This document shows positions 19,825-28,378 of a stretch of 64,000 bases of DNA, in pieces. Both the position numbers and the translations under genes were made by a program. The DNA is taken from assembly GCA_018842655.1 (NCBI GenBank), contig JAGTWN010000010.1:1-64000 (forward strand), given 5' to 3'. Origin of the DNA: Candidatus Pantoea haifensis. Lineage in GTDB: Bacteria > Pseudomonadota > Gammaproteobacteria > Enterobacterales > Enterobacteriaceae. How positions within the stretch are numbered: the first letter of the stretch is position 1; each line of letters starts with the position of its first letter. The notes below the pieces were generated by a model. It was not told where the DNA came from and did not search any database. It was given only the letters and a program-made list of their open reading frames with translations.

Positions 19825-19882
19825 CGGCCCACATTAACTGCCAATGAACAACAGCTCCGGCTCACATTAAGTGACAATGAAT
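19825..19882. repeat. Two 25-bp direct repeats, possible IS21-type end remnant
   Basis: CGGCCCACATTAACTGCCAA (19825) and CGGCTCACATTAAGTGACAA (19858) are imperfect copies, each continuing TGAA, 33 bases apart. A weaker third copy may lie just upstream (CCGACTCGCAATCAGCGCAA). Several short direct repeats at an element end are typical of IS21-family transposons, but no transposase is present, so only a scar could be left. Confidence 0.35.
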
Positions 19883-19977
19883 ACTACTTAGAGCTGCCAG
19901 AAAAGAACTGTATTCATAAGATTGAGGTGGAGGTGCGCAGTATGCGTTATGGGATTACCCCCTCCTCAAAGCGCAAA

Positions 19978-20010
19978 CAAAAACGCCGAAAGCATAATAC
20001 TTTCGGCGTT
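19978..20010 (-). terminator. Terminator of yebG
   Basis: On the minus strand, AACGCCGAAAG pairs with CTTTCGGCGTT around a short loop and is followed by TTTTTGTTTG. It begins six bases after the corrected yebG stop at 20017. Confidence 0.8.
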
Positions 20011-20016
20011 TGGCTA

Positions 20017-20348
20017 TCAGGCGGCTTTAACCGCTCGGACTTTTTCGTGTTGGTCGCTGTGGCGACATCGTCATTTTCTTCGTGATCAATAGCGGAGGCA
20101 GACGGTAAAGCTTCTGGCAGCTTACTGGTGCGAAGAATATGCTGAACGGCGTCTTTTTGCTCCGCAATCAGCAGGCCCAGCGTTTCAGCCTGTGTTTCTT
20201 CTAATGCAGGTTGATGCTGTAACAGCCAGTCGGTAAAGGCTTCAGCCATATCGAGCATTTTGTCGTAGGCATCGGCCTCTTTCTTATTGGCAAACGTCAT
20301 CTTCTCTTCACCCTTTCTGACGACTACAAATTTTGTTTCGACAGCCAT
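20017..20348 (-). CDS. yebG: SOS-induced protein YebG, frameshift near the 3' end
   Basis: The product starts MAVETKFVVVRKGEEKMTFA at 20348 and continues NKKEADAYDKMLDMAE, closely matching E. coli YebG, a small LexA-regulated protein of unknown biochemical role. The gene is preceded by a perfect LexA box. As read, the frame passes the natural end and translates through the terminator to 19947. Adding one A at the A5 run near 20041 gives TNTKKVRAVKAA and a stop at 20017, just ahead of the terminator, which supports the correction. The upstream in-frame ATG at 20408 would lie on the far side of the LexA box and is rejected. Confidence 0.9.
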
Positions 20349-20365
20349 TTTCTCGCCCTCTGATA

Positions 20366-20381
20366 CTGTGTTTATATACAG
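20366..20381. promoter_or_regulatory. LexA box of yebG
   Basis: CTGTGTTTATATACAG, with CTGT-N8-ACAG half sites, 18 bases upstream of the yebG ATG. Confidence 0.9.
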
Positions 20382-20537
20382 TATAACACGATAGTTTTTG
20401 ATTACCACTCGAGATTATCAGTGTATAACCCGGCATACGCCGACAACCTTGATCGAATCACCTGTTTTTCATTAGTGACTGAATAATCAAGCCAAAAAGG
20501 GATGAGTGGAATGTTTCTGCTGTAAAACATGCAAGCA

Positions 20538-21332
20538 TCAGACGATCAGTTCTTGCAGAAAACTCGCAAGGGCCTTACGCGGGTCATCCTCCTCTGACAC
20601 GATCATCTCAATGCCCCATTGCCCCAGCACTTCTTTTGCCACGGGATTATTACGATTAGTAAACAGATAAGATTTTGGGCGGGCTGTGGCCAGCCCGGTG
20701 CGGCCCCACATTTTAGTCAAACGATAAAACAGCAGGCGTATGTTAAAGTCGCTAATGCTGTAACCGACAAACAATACCGAATTGCCCATCACATCATGTG
20801 TGAGTTTGATGTCCAGCGGAGAATCAAAATAGAGGCGTTCGAAGTAACTGCTTTCATCCAGCACAATCGACGTGTCATCATCGAAATCACCGTGTAACTT
20901 GATGATATGGCGCTTGTCTTCTGTCAGGGCTACTAAATCCGCCGCATTAGCTACTTTTGAATAGGGAACGCCATGCGCATCATGTGCGGCTTCCAGCCAG
21001 CGGTCATAATTGGTTGTGTAGATACGCGAAAACTGACCCTGCGTGATCATCGTGTGAATTTCAGAGGTACGAACATCAATATCTGGCCGATGCCATTCAC
21101 GATCCATCCAGCTTCTTAACGGCCCAAGTGAACCTTTCTTTTGCTTGTAATACTCCGCCAGCGACAGATGCGTACCGTAAGTATTAAAAATTTCGGGGTC
21201 ATAGCCCAGCTCATTGGCTAAATGAGAAATCAGTTCATGCCATTCAGGCAGGCCGAGGTTGCGCGAAATACCGGCGCCAGCGAATAAGATCAATTTTCCT
21301 GAATCATAGGCGCGTTTTAGTTCTGGTTTCAT
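20538..21332 (-). CDS. SIR2-like NADase domain protein, KomC-like
   Basis: A 264-residue SIR2-like protein with the whole catalytic set visible: GAGIS in LILFAGAGISRNLGL (residues 14-28), the Asn motif YTTNYDRWLE (Asn108, Asp110), and the catalytic His147 in IIKLHGDFDDD. VLFVGYSISDFNIRLLFYRL is typical of the prokaryotic immune SIR2 branch. Such domains hydrolyse NAD+ to stop infected cells. The start ATG overlaps the corrected stop of the HAM1-like gene by four bases (ATGA), so the two form an operon. The HAM1 plus SIR2 pair matches KomB plus KomC of the Kongming system as I recall it; no KomA-like deaminase is in the window. Confidence 0.85.
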   Translation of the reverse strand: MKPELKRAYDSGKLILFAGAGISRNLGLPEWHELISHLANELGYDPEIFNTYGTHLSLAEYYKQKKGSLGPLRSWMDREWHRPDIDVRTSEIHTMITQGQFSRIYTTNYDRWLEAAHDAHGVPYSKVANAADLVALTEDKRHIIKLHGDFDDDTSIVLDESSYFERLYFDSPLDIKLTHDVMGNSVLFVGYSISDFNIRLLFYRLTKMWGRTGLATARPKSYLFTNRNNPVAKEVLGQWGIEMIVSEEDDPRKALASFLQELIV

Positions 21333-21888
21333 GCCACTCCCCGAGCGGTTTTCAAAAAGGTGGCGAAACGATCCAGCGCAATACGGCGCATGGATATCTC
21401 ATTTTTTTATCACCCATTTCTGCAAACGTTTGACTACAGCCTTCAGGAATAAAGACGCAATCCCACTGAAATCCACGTGTACCCGCTGGTTTAGCGGCAA
21501 TAGTGCCCCGAAGTTCACCAGAAAACTGATACATTTTACGGCCATCGCAATAGCCAAGTACCGTTTTGGCTGTGACTCCCTGGCTATCCAGCCCTTGCAC
21601 CAGCGAGGCGAAACGCTCGGCATCCAGGCGATTCCAGAATATGCGTGTCAGTCCGGCAGGCAAGCCATTCAGACCATCCAGATATAAGCCAGTATGCTCG
21701 ACAAACAGAGGCCGGCCGATGATAGAAAAAGCCTTGGTCAGCTTATCGCGCACCAGTTCTAATTCGTTTTCAGTTTGAATTTCTTCGATGCGGCGGGCGA
21801 CAGGTAATACCTCAACGCCCACCGGTTCAAGAATTTTGCGTACCTCTGCCAGTTTTGGCTCACTGGCAGAAAGAAATCTGATTTTCAT
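21329..21888 (-). CDS. HAM1/ITPase-like nucleotide sensor (KomB-like), frameshift near the 3' end
   Basis: The product starts MKIRFLSASEPKLAEVRKIL and keeps the HAM1 fold pattern: LFVEHTGLYLDGLNGLPAGL, GFQWDCVFIPEGCSQTFAEM and, after correction, DKKNEISMRRIALDRF. Key residues of active ITPases are changed: the loop Asn of TxNxxK is lost, the catalytic Asp of (E/D)D(S/T)GL is His65, and the SHR motif reads SMR. This suggests binding rather than hydrolysis of a nucleotide. One added A in the A7 run near 21412 shifts the end to 21329, giving an exact ATGA overlap with the SIR2 gene. Without it the frame ends at 21352. Confidence 0.82.
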
Positions 21889-22027
21889 GCTGTATCCCGT
21901 TCAGTAAGTTGCCAGTTTACTGTTTTTATGATGTCGCAAGGCAGGATAAATCGCTAACGCTGGAGAGTGTAGCGCAAATCAGTACGGCGGGCGGGAAGAA
22001 CCGTCGCGGATGAGCAAGGCAATGAAC

Positions 22028-22057
22028 GACGAAACGCCCCCGGAGAGGCGTTTCGTC
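22028..22057. terminator. Perfect 11-bp hairpin between fhuE and the HAM1 gene
   Basis: GACGAAACGCC pairs with GGCGTTTCGTC around an 8-base loop. On the plus strand TTTGT follows; on the minus strand it lies 34 bases beyond the fhuE stop. It likely ends fhuE transcription and separates it from the HAM1/SIR2 operon. Confidence 0.6.
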
Positions 22058-22090
22058 TTTGTACCGTTGCGCGGCGGCGCGATACGTTTA

Positions 22091-24312
22091 TCAGAAACTA
22101 TAGCTGGCAGTAACAGATACGTTGCGCGGCGCGCCGTATACAACGTCTCCTTCTAGGTTAGTGTCGTACTCTTTATCGAACAGGTTATTGACGTTAGCTT
22201 GCAATGCCAGCTGTTTCGTCACCTGGTAGCGACCAAAGAGGTTAACCAGCGCATAGCTACCCTGTTCAGAATAGAAGGTTCCGTTGCCATCAGGCCCGGC
22301 GCTCTCGCTCCAGACATGGGTCTGCCAGTTGACGCCACCGCCCACGGTCAACTCCTGCAGCATCGGTAAGCGATAGCTGGTGAACAGTTTCAACTGAGTG
22401 CGCGGCAGATAAGAACTCACCGCCTCCCCATCACGATCTTCTGCAACGTAGCGGGTCCCACCAAAGGTCATTTGCCAGTTATCGGTTAAGGCTCCGTTTA
22501 CCTCAAATTCTACGCCCCGGCTTACGGTACCTTTTCTGGCGATATAAGCGTAATCAGTTGATCCTTCAATTGTCCGGCCGGTACTTTCACCAACGTTATC
22601 CAGCTCAGTACGGAATACCGTGAATGACGTCGTCAGGCGGCTGTTAAACCAGTCTGATTTAACGCCGGCCTCGTAGTTTTTACCGACCACAGGCGAAAGG
22701 AAAGCACCGCTGGCATCCCGGTAAGACTGCGGTTTGAATATTGAGGTATAGCTGGCATAAGTTGACCAGTTTTCATTGATGTCATACACCAGCCCGCCAT
22801 AAGGCGTGATGTTGTTTTTTCCATGTCAGTCGTCAGCGTGTCGGTGCTCCAGCGGGTATAACGCGCGCCGAGAATCAGGTGCAGCGGATCGGCAAGAGAA
22901 ATACGAGTCGCCATATAGGCTGATTTCTGACGTGTTGTGTCATCCTGTGCAAGCGTTCGTGGATCCCAGTCGCTTTCAGGAAATTGTCCGTTGTAATTAT
23001 TGAAATTACCCAACTCTTCTGGCGAGATATTTTCAAATGCGCTGTAGTAGGTATTTTGCTGTTTACTATAGCTTACGCCAGCCATTAATTCATGGGTGCG
23101 GCCAAACAATTCATACGGGCCACTTACAAAAGTATCCACTGCATCAACTTTTCGCTTTCCCGTGTTGTAGCCAGTACCGGCTACGACCGGATAGCCGGCG
23201 TAAGGGAAACGCCAATACCGGTGGTTTTATCAAAATAACCATCTACATACATCATTTTACTGTCGAGCAGCGTTTCATTATGCGTGCCATTCAGCGTTAA
23301 CTGCCAGCCGTTATCAAACGCCTGTTGCAGGTTAACGAAAACTTTTTTGCTCTCTTTATTATTGTAAGTCCAGTCAGGTGCGGTATTGAAACCACGACGA
23401 TAATCAGTTTTGCTGCCATCAGTGTAAAAACGTGGCAAGCCGCCCCACATTGGGCTGTCTGCTTTCGTTTGCTGATACTCATAGCCAACCGACAGTGTTG
23501 TTGAGTCGGTCAGATCGGCATCAACAATCGCCGACAGGAATTTCTTTTCTGCGCCATAACGCTCAACAAAACTGTTTTTATCCTCATAACCTGCGACCAG
23601 ACGTCCGCGCACATTGCCTGATTCAGTCAAAGGTGACTGTACATCTGCCACGTAACGCTGTTTATTCCAGCTGCCATAACTGGCAGAGAGATCGCCTGTC
23701 GCTACAGGACTGTTTGCATGTTTACGAATCAGGTTAACTGCGGCCGAAGGATTGCCTGCGCCAACAAGCAAACCATTAGCGCCACGGACGACCTCAATAC
23801 GGTCATACAGAGCAGTATCCGTTTGAGCATCACCTAAATTCCAGCGTTCTTCAAATACGCTTGGAATGCCATCGACCATGTAATTATCAATCAGGAAGCC
23901 GCGGGAATAGTAGGTTTTGCGGTCCATATCAGCGGTGCTTTCCTGAATCGCAGTGGTGTTATTTAACACCTCACCCAGCGACTGAAGCTGCTGATCCTGC
24001 ATGCGTTGTTTAGTGATAATACTCACCGACTGAGGAATATCTCGTACGGTTGAGGTTAACTTTGTCCCGGCGCGCGTGACGGGCACGCTGTAATCCGTTT
24101 CAGCTGTATCAGCGCCTGAACTGTCAGCCGATGCATTGACCGTTATGGTTTGATTATCTGCTGCTGCGGCAGTTGTCGTCTCCGCCGCGCGGACATTGTG
24201 GTGCGTAAAGGCGGTAGCAACGACCACCGCCAGTAAAGAGAGACGCAGGGGTGTTTAGCCTGAAGGGGTTCACACCCCGGGATTCCCTGACGCGCTGAAT
24301 ATCAGAAGGCAT
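22091..24312 (-). pseudogene. fhuE: Ferric coprogen/rhodotorulate receptor FhuE, three frameshifts
   Basis: Four blocks join into a TonB-dependent receptor very close to E. coli FhuE. 24312-24250 gives the start MPSDIQRVRESRGVNPFRLN and the signal peptide. 24227-23181 gives the plug with TDYSVPVTRAGTKL, RDIPQSVSIITKQRMQDQQL and VVRGANGLLVGAGNPSAAVN. 23139-22820 and 22820-22091 give the barrel, with DPLHLILGARYTRWSTDTLT and VTKQLALQANVNNLFDKEYD. The breaks are at C4 near 24250, near 23180 and at the T6 run near 22815. ATG 24312 follows GAGGAATGATGTA. It imports fungal hydroxamate siderophores. A Fur-type site lies upstream. Confidence 0.9.
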
Positions 24313-25476
24313 TACATCATTCCTCATTTATTTTTAATTTTTTGCCACTGTTCACAGCCATGCCTTCGTGACGGGAAAACGACCAGGCCTTGCTCTGGCT
24401 ACCGTTGACTGACATTTCCCTTGACGCGTCATTGTGCTGGCGTGATGTAACCTATAAAGCAAATGAGAAATATACGCATTGCCATTATCATTGCAAGAAT
24501 TTGTTAGCAAATGATGCCAATTTTATTGAAACCGTAAATACCAGGAAAACCTTTGATAACAATGGATTTTTCAGAAATAACAAGAACGTTCTGACAAGCT
24601 GATTGAGAAGAAATGCCATAATATCAACAATAAAGCGTTATAAAATCGCCGTTTTATTGCAAAGGAAAGTTGCAAATCCAGACGCCAGAACGGCTGCTTT
24701 TAGCGAAAAGATCAACACGGGCGAGCGGGAGCTTATCAACCGCAAGTGTCTCTGCATTGCCCTCACTCTGGCGGTGCAGGCAGTCGGGCTGGAACCGTTG
24801 TAGTTGACTAAAATTGTGAGTGCGCTTTTTTTATTTTTCTGTGACACAGCAGGGCTCCATTTAAAATTCCCTTTATCTGACATAGCCTTGAATATTGAAA
24901 ACCGAATAACGGCAGATAAATTGTATTCCACAATCCTTTGTTCAGAAGAGACAGGGCTTATATAACACAGCGTTAAGTTCGGCCTCTGTTGTCGATAAAA
25001 ATAATTCCGTCACGTTCGTAATTTACTGCTTCGGGTTATGGCAAGGTTTACATTAAAGCAAATTATTTTTATTACGCACTCGATTTATGTTTATTCACAT
25101 GGCATATCAATAAGCGAAACATAGTCTTGATAACATAATTTCCTCTGCTTTGTTTGAATCCGTGTTCAGCGAGAATTTTAGCGTGTAAAGTAATACAGGA
25201 AATACCCGGGGTTATGGGTGTTTTGCGTATGCAGGCTCACCTCTTTAGCGGAATGCGTAAAATGTATTTTCATGTCTTTTGCTGTTGGCATTTTAAACAG
25301 CGTTGACAGCACGAAGTGTTTTTAAATCGTGTCATTTTATGCAGGAGGTAAAAAGGCGACGCCCTCAGATGGGCGTGCTCAGTAGATTTTTAGATCATGA
25401 TGTGTTTATTTTTTTAATTGATTTCCGTAAACTGACGCGCTTTATAATTATTCGTTCCCTCTTTAAGGATTTATCA
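24313..25476. other. Long intergenic region between fhuE and the hns-like gene
   Basis: About 1.16 kb, AT-rich towards the hns-like gene. Short frames exist on both strands (for example 24603-24803 and 24638-24931) but have no ribosome binding site or family likeness. A possible Fur box lies at 24476-24494. I see no RNA gene or mobile element in it. Confidence 0.4.
24476..24494. promoter_or_regulatory. Candidate Fur box upstream of fhuE
   Basis: The minus-strand reading CAATGATAATGGCAATGCG resembles the Fur consensus of repeated GATAAT hexamers. It lies about 165 bases ahead of the fhuE start, which is rather far. Confidence 0.4.
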
Positions 25477-25878
25477 ATGAGTGATGCGCTAAAAGCGTTG
25501 AACAACTTGCGCACTTTGCGCGCCCAGGCCCGTGAAGTTGATGTTGAAGCATTAAATGAAATGCTTGAGAAACTCTCTGTTGTCGTTGCAGAACGTCGAG
25601 AAGAAGAAGAAACTGCTCTCGCATCACAGCGCGAAAAGGCAGACAAGTTGGCAAAATATAAAGAGATGTTATTAAATGACGGCATCGATATTTCAGATTT
25701 AACCATGCTAGCCTCGGTTGAACCGAAAACTAAAGCTAAACGCGCACCGCGTCCGGCGAAATATCAGTACGTTGATGAAAACGGTGAAACCAAATCCTGG
25801 ACAGGTCAGGGTCGGACGCCCTCACCTGTCAAAAAAGCACTGGATGCTGGCGGTTCACTGGATGATTTTCTGATTTAA
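25477..25878 (+). CDS. H-NS-family nucleoid protein (second H-NS/StpA-type copy)
   Basis: A 133-residue protein with the H-NS oligomerisation domain ([20 protein letters not shown], then [20 protein letters not shown]) and the C-terminal DNA-binding domain with [20 protein letters not shown] followed by SPVKKAL. TGQGRTP is the AT-hook-like loop that enters the minor groove. H-NS silences AT-rich, foreign DNA such as type III secretion loci. The neighbours are not those of the main hns gene (tdk, galU), so this is probably a paralogue. ATG 25477 follows AAGGATTTATCA. The frame remains open upstream to 25303 but those codons do not fit the family. Confidence 0.9.
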   Translation: MSDALKALNNLRTLRAQAREVDVEALNEMLEKLSVVVAERREEEETALASQREKADKLAKYKEMLLNDGIDISDLTMLASVEPKTKAKRAPRPAKYQYVDENGETKSWTGQGRTPSPVKKALDAGGSLDDFLI

Positions 25879-25886
25879 GCTGTGCT

Positions 25887-25912
25887 GCGGCGCTTATGTT
25901 AAGCGCCGCTTT
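25887..25912 (+). terminator. Terminator after hns-like gene
   Basis: GCGGCGCTTATGTTAAGCGCCGC plus TTT: a 9-bp GC-rich stem nine bases after the stop. It also overlaps the 3' end of the convergent LysR gene. Confidence 0.7.
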
Positions 25913-26815
25913 GACTTACCGTACTGGTTGAAAATAACACACTGCGCAGCCAGCGAAAGCCCTCGTCACGGTGAGTGCGTTCATGCCATACAACGGTTTT
26001 TGTGAAGCCAGGAATCGTTAACGGCGGCGTCATTACTTTCAAACCCTGGGTATTTACAGCCAGGCGACGCGGTATCACCGCAACTAAATCGCTCACTCGC
26101 AGAATTTCTGGCAACACTAAAAACTGCTCACTGATAAGGTAACGCGTCGTTTTCGTCCCAGCTTTGCCAGTGCATCATCCGTTACGCCACGAAAGAGCCC
26201 GCCTGCATAGGAAACCAGGGCGTGATCCAGTGCGCAGAAGGTATCGAGCGACATTATTTCATCAATAACTGCCGGGTGATCCTGCCGCAGAAGACAAACA
26301 TAGTCTTCATCATAAAGAGCATGTGCGTGCAGATCGAGCGGTGTTGTTTCAGGTGTGATTAAAGCAATATCAACATCACCGTTTTCCAGCTGCGATTTCA
26401 CCTGATCGTTATTAACCGGTAAAACTGCAACCCGAATCCCAGGGGCCTGTTGGCGTAATGTTGCCATAAAGGGCACGACGATCGCGCGTAACGCATAATC
26501 AGTGGCCGCCAGGGTAAACGTTATTTCCGCCGTCCCGGGATTAAAAGCTTTGGGTTGTAACAGTGAATTTACATCATACAAGATTTGCTTCACTGGCGTG
26601 GCCAGCTCCAGCGCCCGTAATGTTGGAATGATCCCTCTTTGTGTGCGGGTAAAAAGAGGATCATCAAAACAATCACGCAGCCGGGTGAGCATTCCGCTTA
26701 CTGCGGGTTGCGTCAGGGCCAACCTTTCAGCAGCACGTGTGACGCTGCGCTCTTCAAGCAAAGCGTCTAATGCTTTAAGAAGGTTAAGATCCAGCGTTCT
26801 GATATCAGTTGTCAT
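25899..26815 (-). pseudogene. LysR-family regulator, one frameshift in the effector domain
   Basis: The N-terminal block (26815-26117) has a textbook LysR helix-turn-helix (LDLNLLKALDALLEERSVTR, then AAERLALTQPAVSGMLTRLR) and the first part of the effector-binding domain. The second block (about 26140-25899) continues FLVLPEILRVSDLVAVIPRR and closes the domain. The break is around 26130-26145. Together about 305 residues, the normal length. The pattern DLNLLKALDALLEERSVTRA is that of the NodD/NahR-like group. No divergent partner gene is present, so its target is unknown. Confidence 0.82.
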
Positions 26816-26986
26816 GATAAGCTCAGCGGGTATGTAATGATCTGCTTATTTCAGCATAATCACTCTTCGTCGAACACCCTTTTCAAAGACTGCTCTGACT
26901 GCATACTTGCCGCATTATAGTTACAACATAATATTGGCGATAATAATCAGTTCCGTGCTAAACCTGGCTCTCTGATAACCATGCCG

Positions 26987-28087
26987 TCAGGCAGACATAT
27001 TCATCATTGCCTGTTCACTTAAATAAAGCTTTTCGCCTTCAAAACGGTGATCAGGCACGTGATAACTTTCGCAGCTAATAATTTCCTGAATACTTTGAGA
27101 ATAATTGTCGAGTGCTTCACGCATCTGGTCTAAATAATTATGGGTATCATAAACGCGGTCAATGCCTTCTAATGCATGATTCATGATTTTTCGCGCAACA
27201 TCATTGGGCGTATTCAGAGCTGATAATTTTGAACGTGCTGTTCGGCGTAAATCACGCGGTGAAAAAGGTTCCAGACCTAATCCACGAGGGGCTCGTATCA
27301 TTCGCCTTAATGCCTGATTAAGTGCCCCTTTAGAAACGGGCTGAAATGTATCGCGAGGCGCAGGTACGAGCCAGGGGGATAGCGGATCTGATGCTGCAAT
27401 AAGTGATTCAATACATAAACGCATTAAAGGCGAAACAGGCAGAATATGTTCGCGCTGAGATTTATTACGTGTCCCCTGCTTCCACAATCCCAGTATTAAA
27501 TCAAATTCTGTTTTTTGCGCCTGAACAATTTCATCCGGACGGCGTGCACTCACCAGACATAAACGTAAAGACCAGCGAACCTGTTCTGATAATGCCCAGT
27601 TATCCAGACCATGCCAAAAAACCCAAATTTCAGCATCGGATAATTGCCGGGTGCGCGGCGGTGTTCCTCGCCCGGCCACATCACGCTTTTTCATTGAGGC
27701 TATGGGAGAATGATCAAGATACCCCTGTATTTCAGCCCAGGCTAAAAATTGTTTGGTCAATGCAAATACGCGCCGGGCCTCTTCTTTTTTACCTTCAGCA
27801 ATCAGATGATTATACAGGCGATTCAACCGCAGACGCGTAATGCTCTTTAACGGCAACATGCCGATTTGAGGCAGCACATGTTTCAACAGCGAAGAGATAG
27901 CTATTTCTGGTCTGCGTCGGGTTATCAGTAAAGAGAGTTTTACCCAGACTTTCAGGACCTGCTCTACAGAACCGTCATCCCCGAAATTATCAAGCTGAGC
28001 AAGCGATGATTGCTTCACGTTTTCCAGCCAAAGTACAACATGGCGGCCAACGTGGGGCGAAACGCATTCCTTTTGTCGATCAGTCAT
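26987..28087 (-). CDS. Tyrosine-type site-specific recombinase/integrase
   Basis: A 366-residue phage-type integrase. The catalytic domain shows Arg I in LCLVSARRPDEIVQAQ, the box II Arg in FSPRDLRRTARSKL (the first His replaced by Arg, as is common in phage integrases), the late His in MNHALEGIDRV and the Tyr nucleophile in YDTHNYLDQM. The N-terminal half (LLKHVLPQIGMLPLKSITRL) looks like a core-binding domain. It is not next to a tRNA or any other phage gene. It could be a leftover of an integrated element or a domesticated recombinase. A strong inverted repeat lies 58 bases upstream of its start. Confidence 0.88.
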   Translation of the reverse strand: MTDRQKECVSPHVGRHVVLWLENVKQSSLAQLDNFGDDGSVEQVLKVWVKLSLLITRRRPEIAISSLLKHVLPQIGMLPLKSITRLRLNRLYNHLIAEGKKEEARRVFALTKQFLAWAEIQGYLDHSPIASMKKRDVAGRGTPPRTRQLSDAEIWVFWHGLDNWALSEQVRWSLRLCLVSARRPDEIVQAQKTEFDLILGLWKQGTRNKSQREHILPVSPLMRLCIESLIAASDPLSPWLVPAPRDTFQPVSKGALNQALRRMIRAPRGLGLEPFSPRDLRRTARSKLSALNTPNDVARKIMNHALEGIDRVYDTHNYLDQMREALDNYSQSIQEIISCESYHVPDHRFEGEKLYLSEQAMMNMSA

Positions 28088-28144
28088 AGCGTGAATTTAC
28101 GTTTTATCAGACACAGTTGAGGTGAAGTCTACCATTTTTTGTTT

Positions 28145-28175
28145 ATGACTCCAGACTTAATAGGTCTGGAGTCAT
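28145..28175. repeat. Perfect 12-bp inverted repeat upstream of the integrase
   Basis: ATGACTCCAGAC and GTCTGGAGTCAT are separated by 7 bases. It lies between the divergent integrase and fepA genes. It could be a recombinase or repressor site or a bidirectional terminator without a U tract. Confidence 0.6.
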
Positions 28176-28310
28176 AAAGACACGTTTACAGGCATATTAA
28201 CACGGAAACAGCATCAGATTACGCACTGATAAAACTGCTATCTGAACCTGACTGATGAGCGTTTTTTACCCAATTGTTGAGGAATGTAAAGGTTTGGCGA
28301 GTGCATATAC

Positions 28311-28334
28311 AATGATAAGCATTATCATTATCAT
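28311..28334. promoter_or_regulatory. Fur box of fepA
   Basis: AATGATAAGCATTATCATTA followed by TCAT: overlapping GATAAT/ATTATC hexamers that match the Fur consensus well, 45 bases ahead of the fepA start. Confidence 0.85.
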
Positions 28335-28378
28335 ACGCATTTGCTTACAAACGTAAATGTTTCAGGGAGATCCTTTAA

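Noticed and set aside
19947-20016. C-terminal extension of YebG
   Set aside because: It reads through a strong terminator and is explained by one missing A; the corrected stop at 20017 fits.
24603-24931. Short frames on both strands upstream of fhuE
   Set aside because: They overlap each other, lack starts with ribosome binding sites and resemble nothing known.
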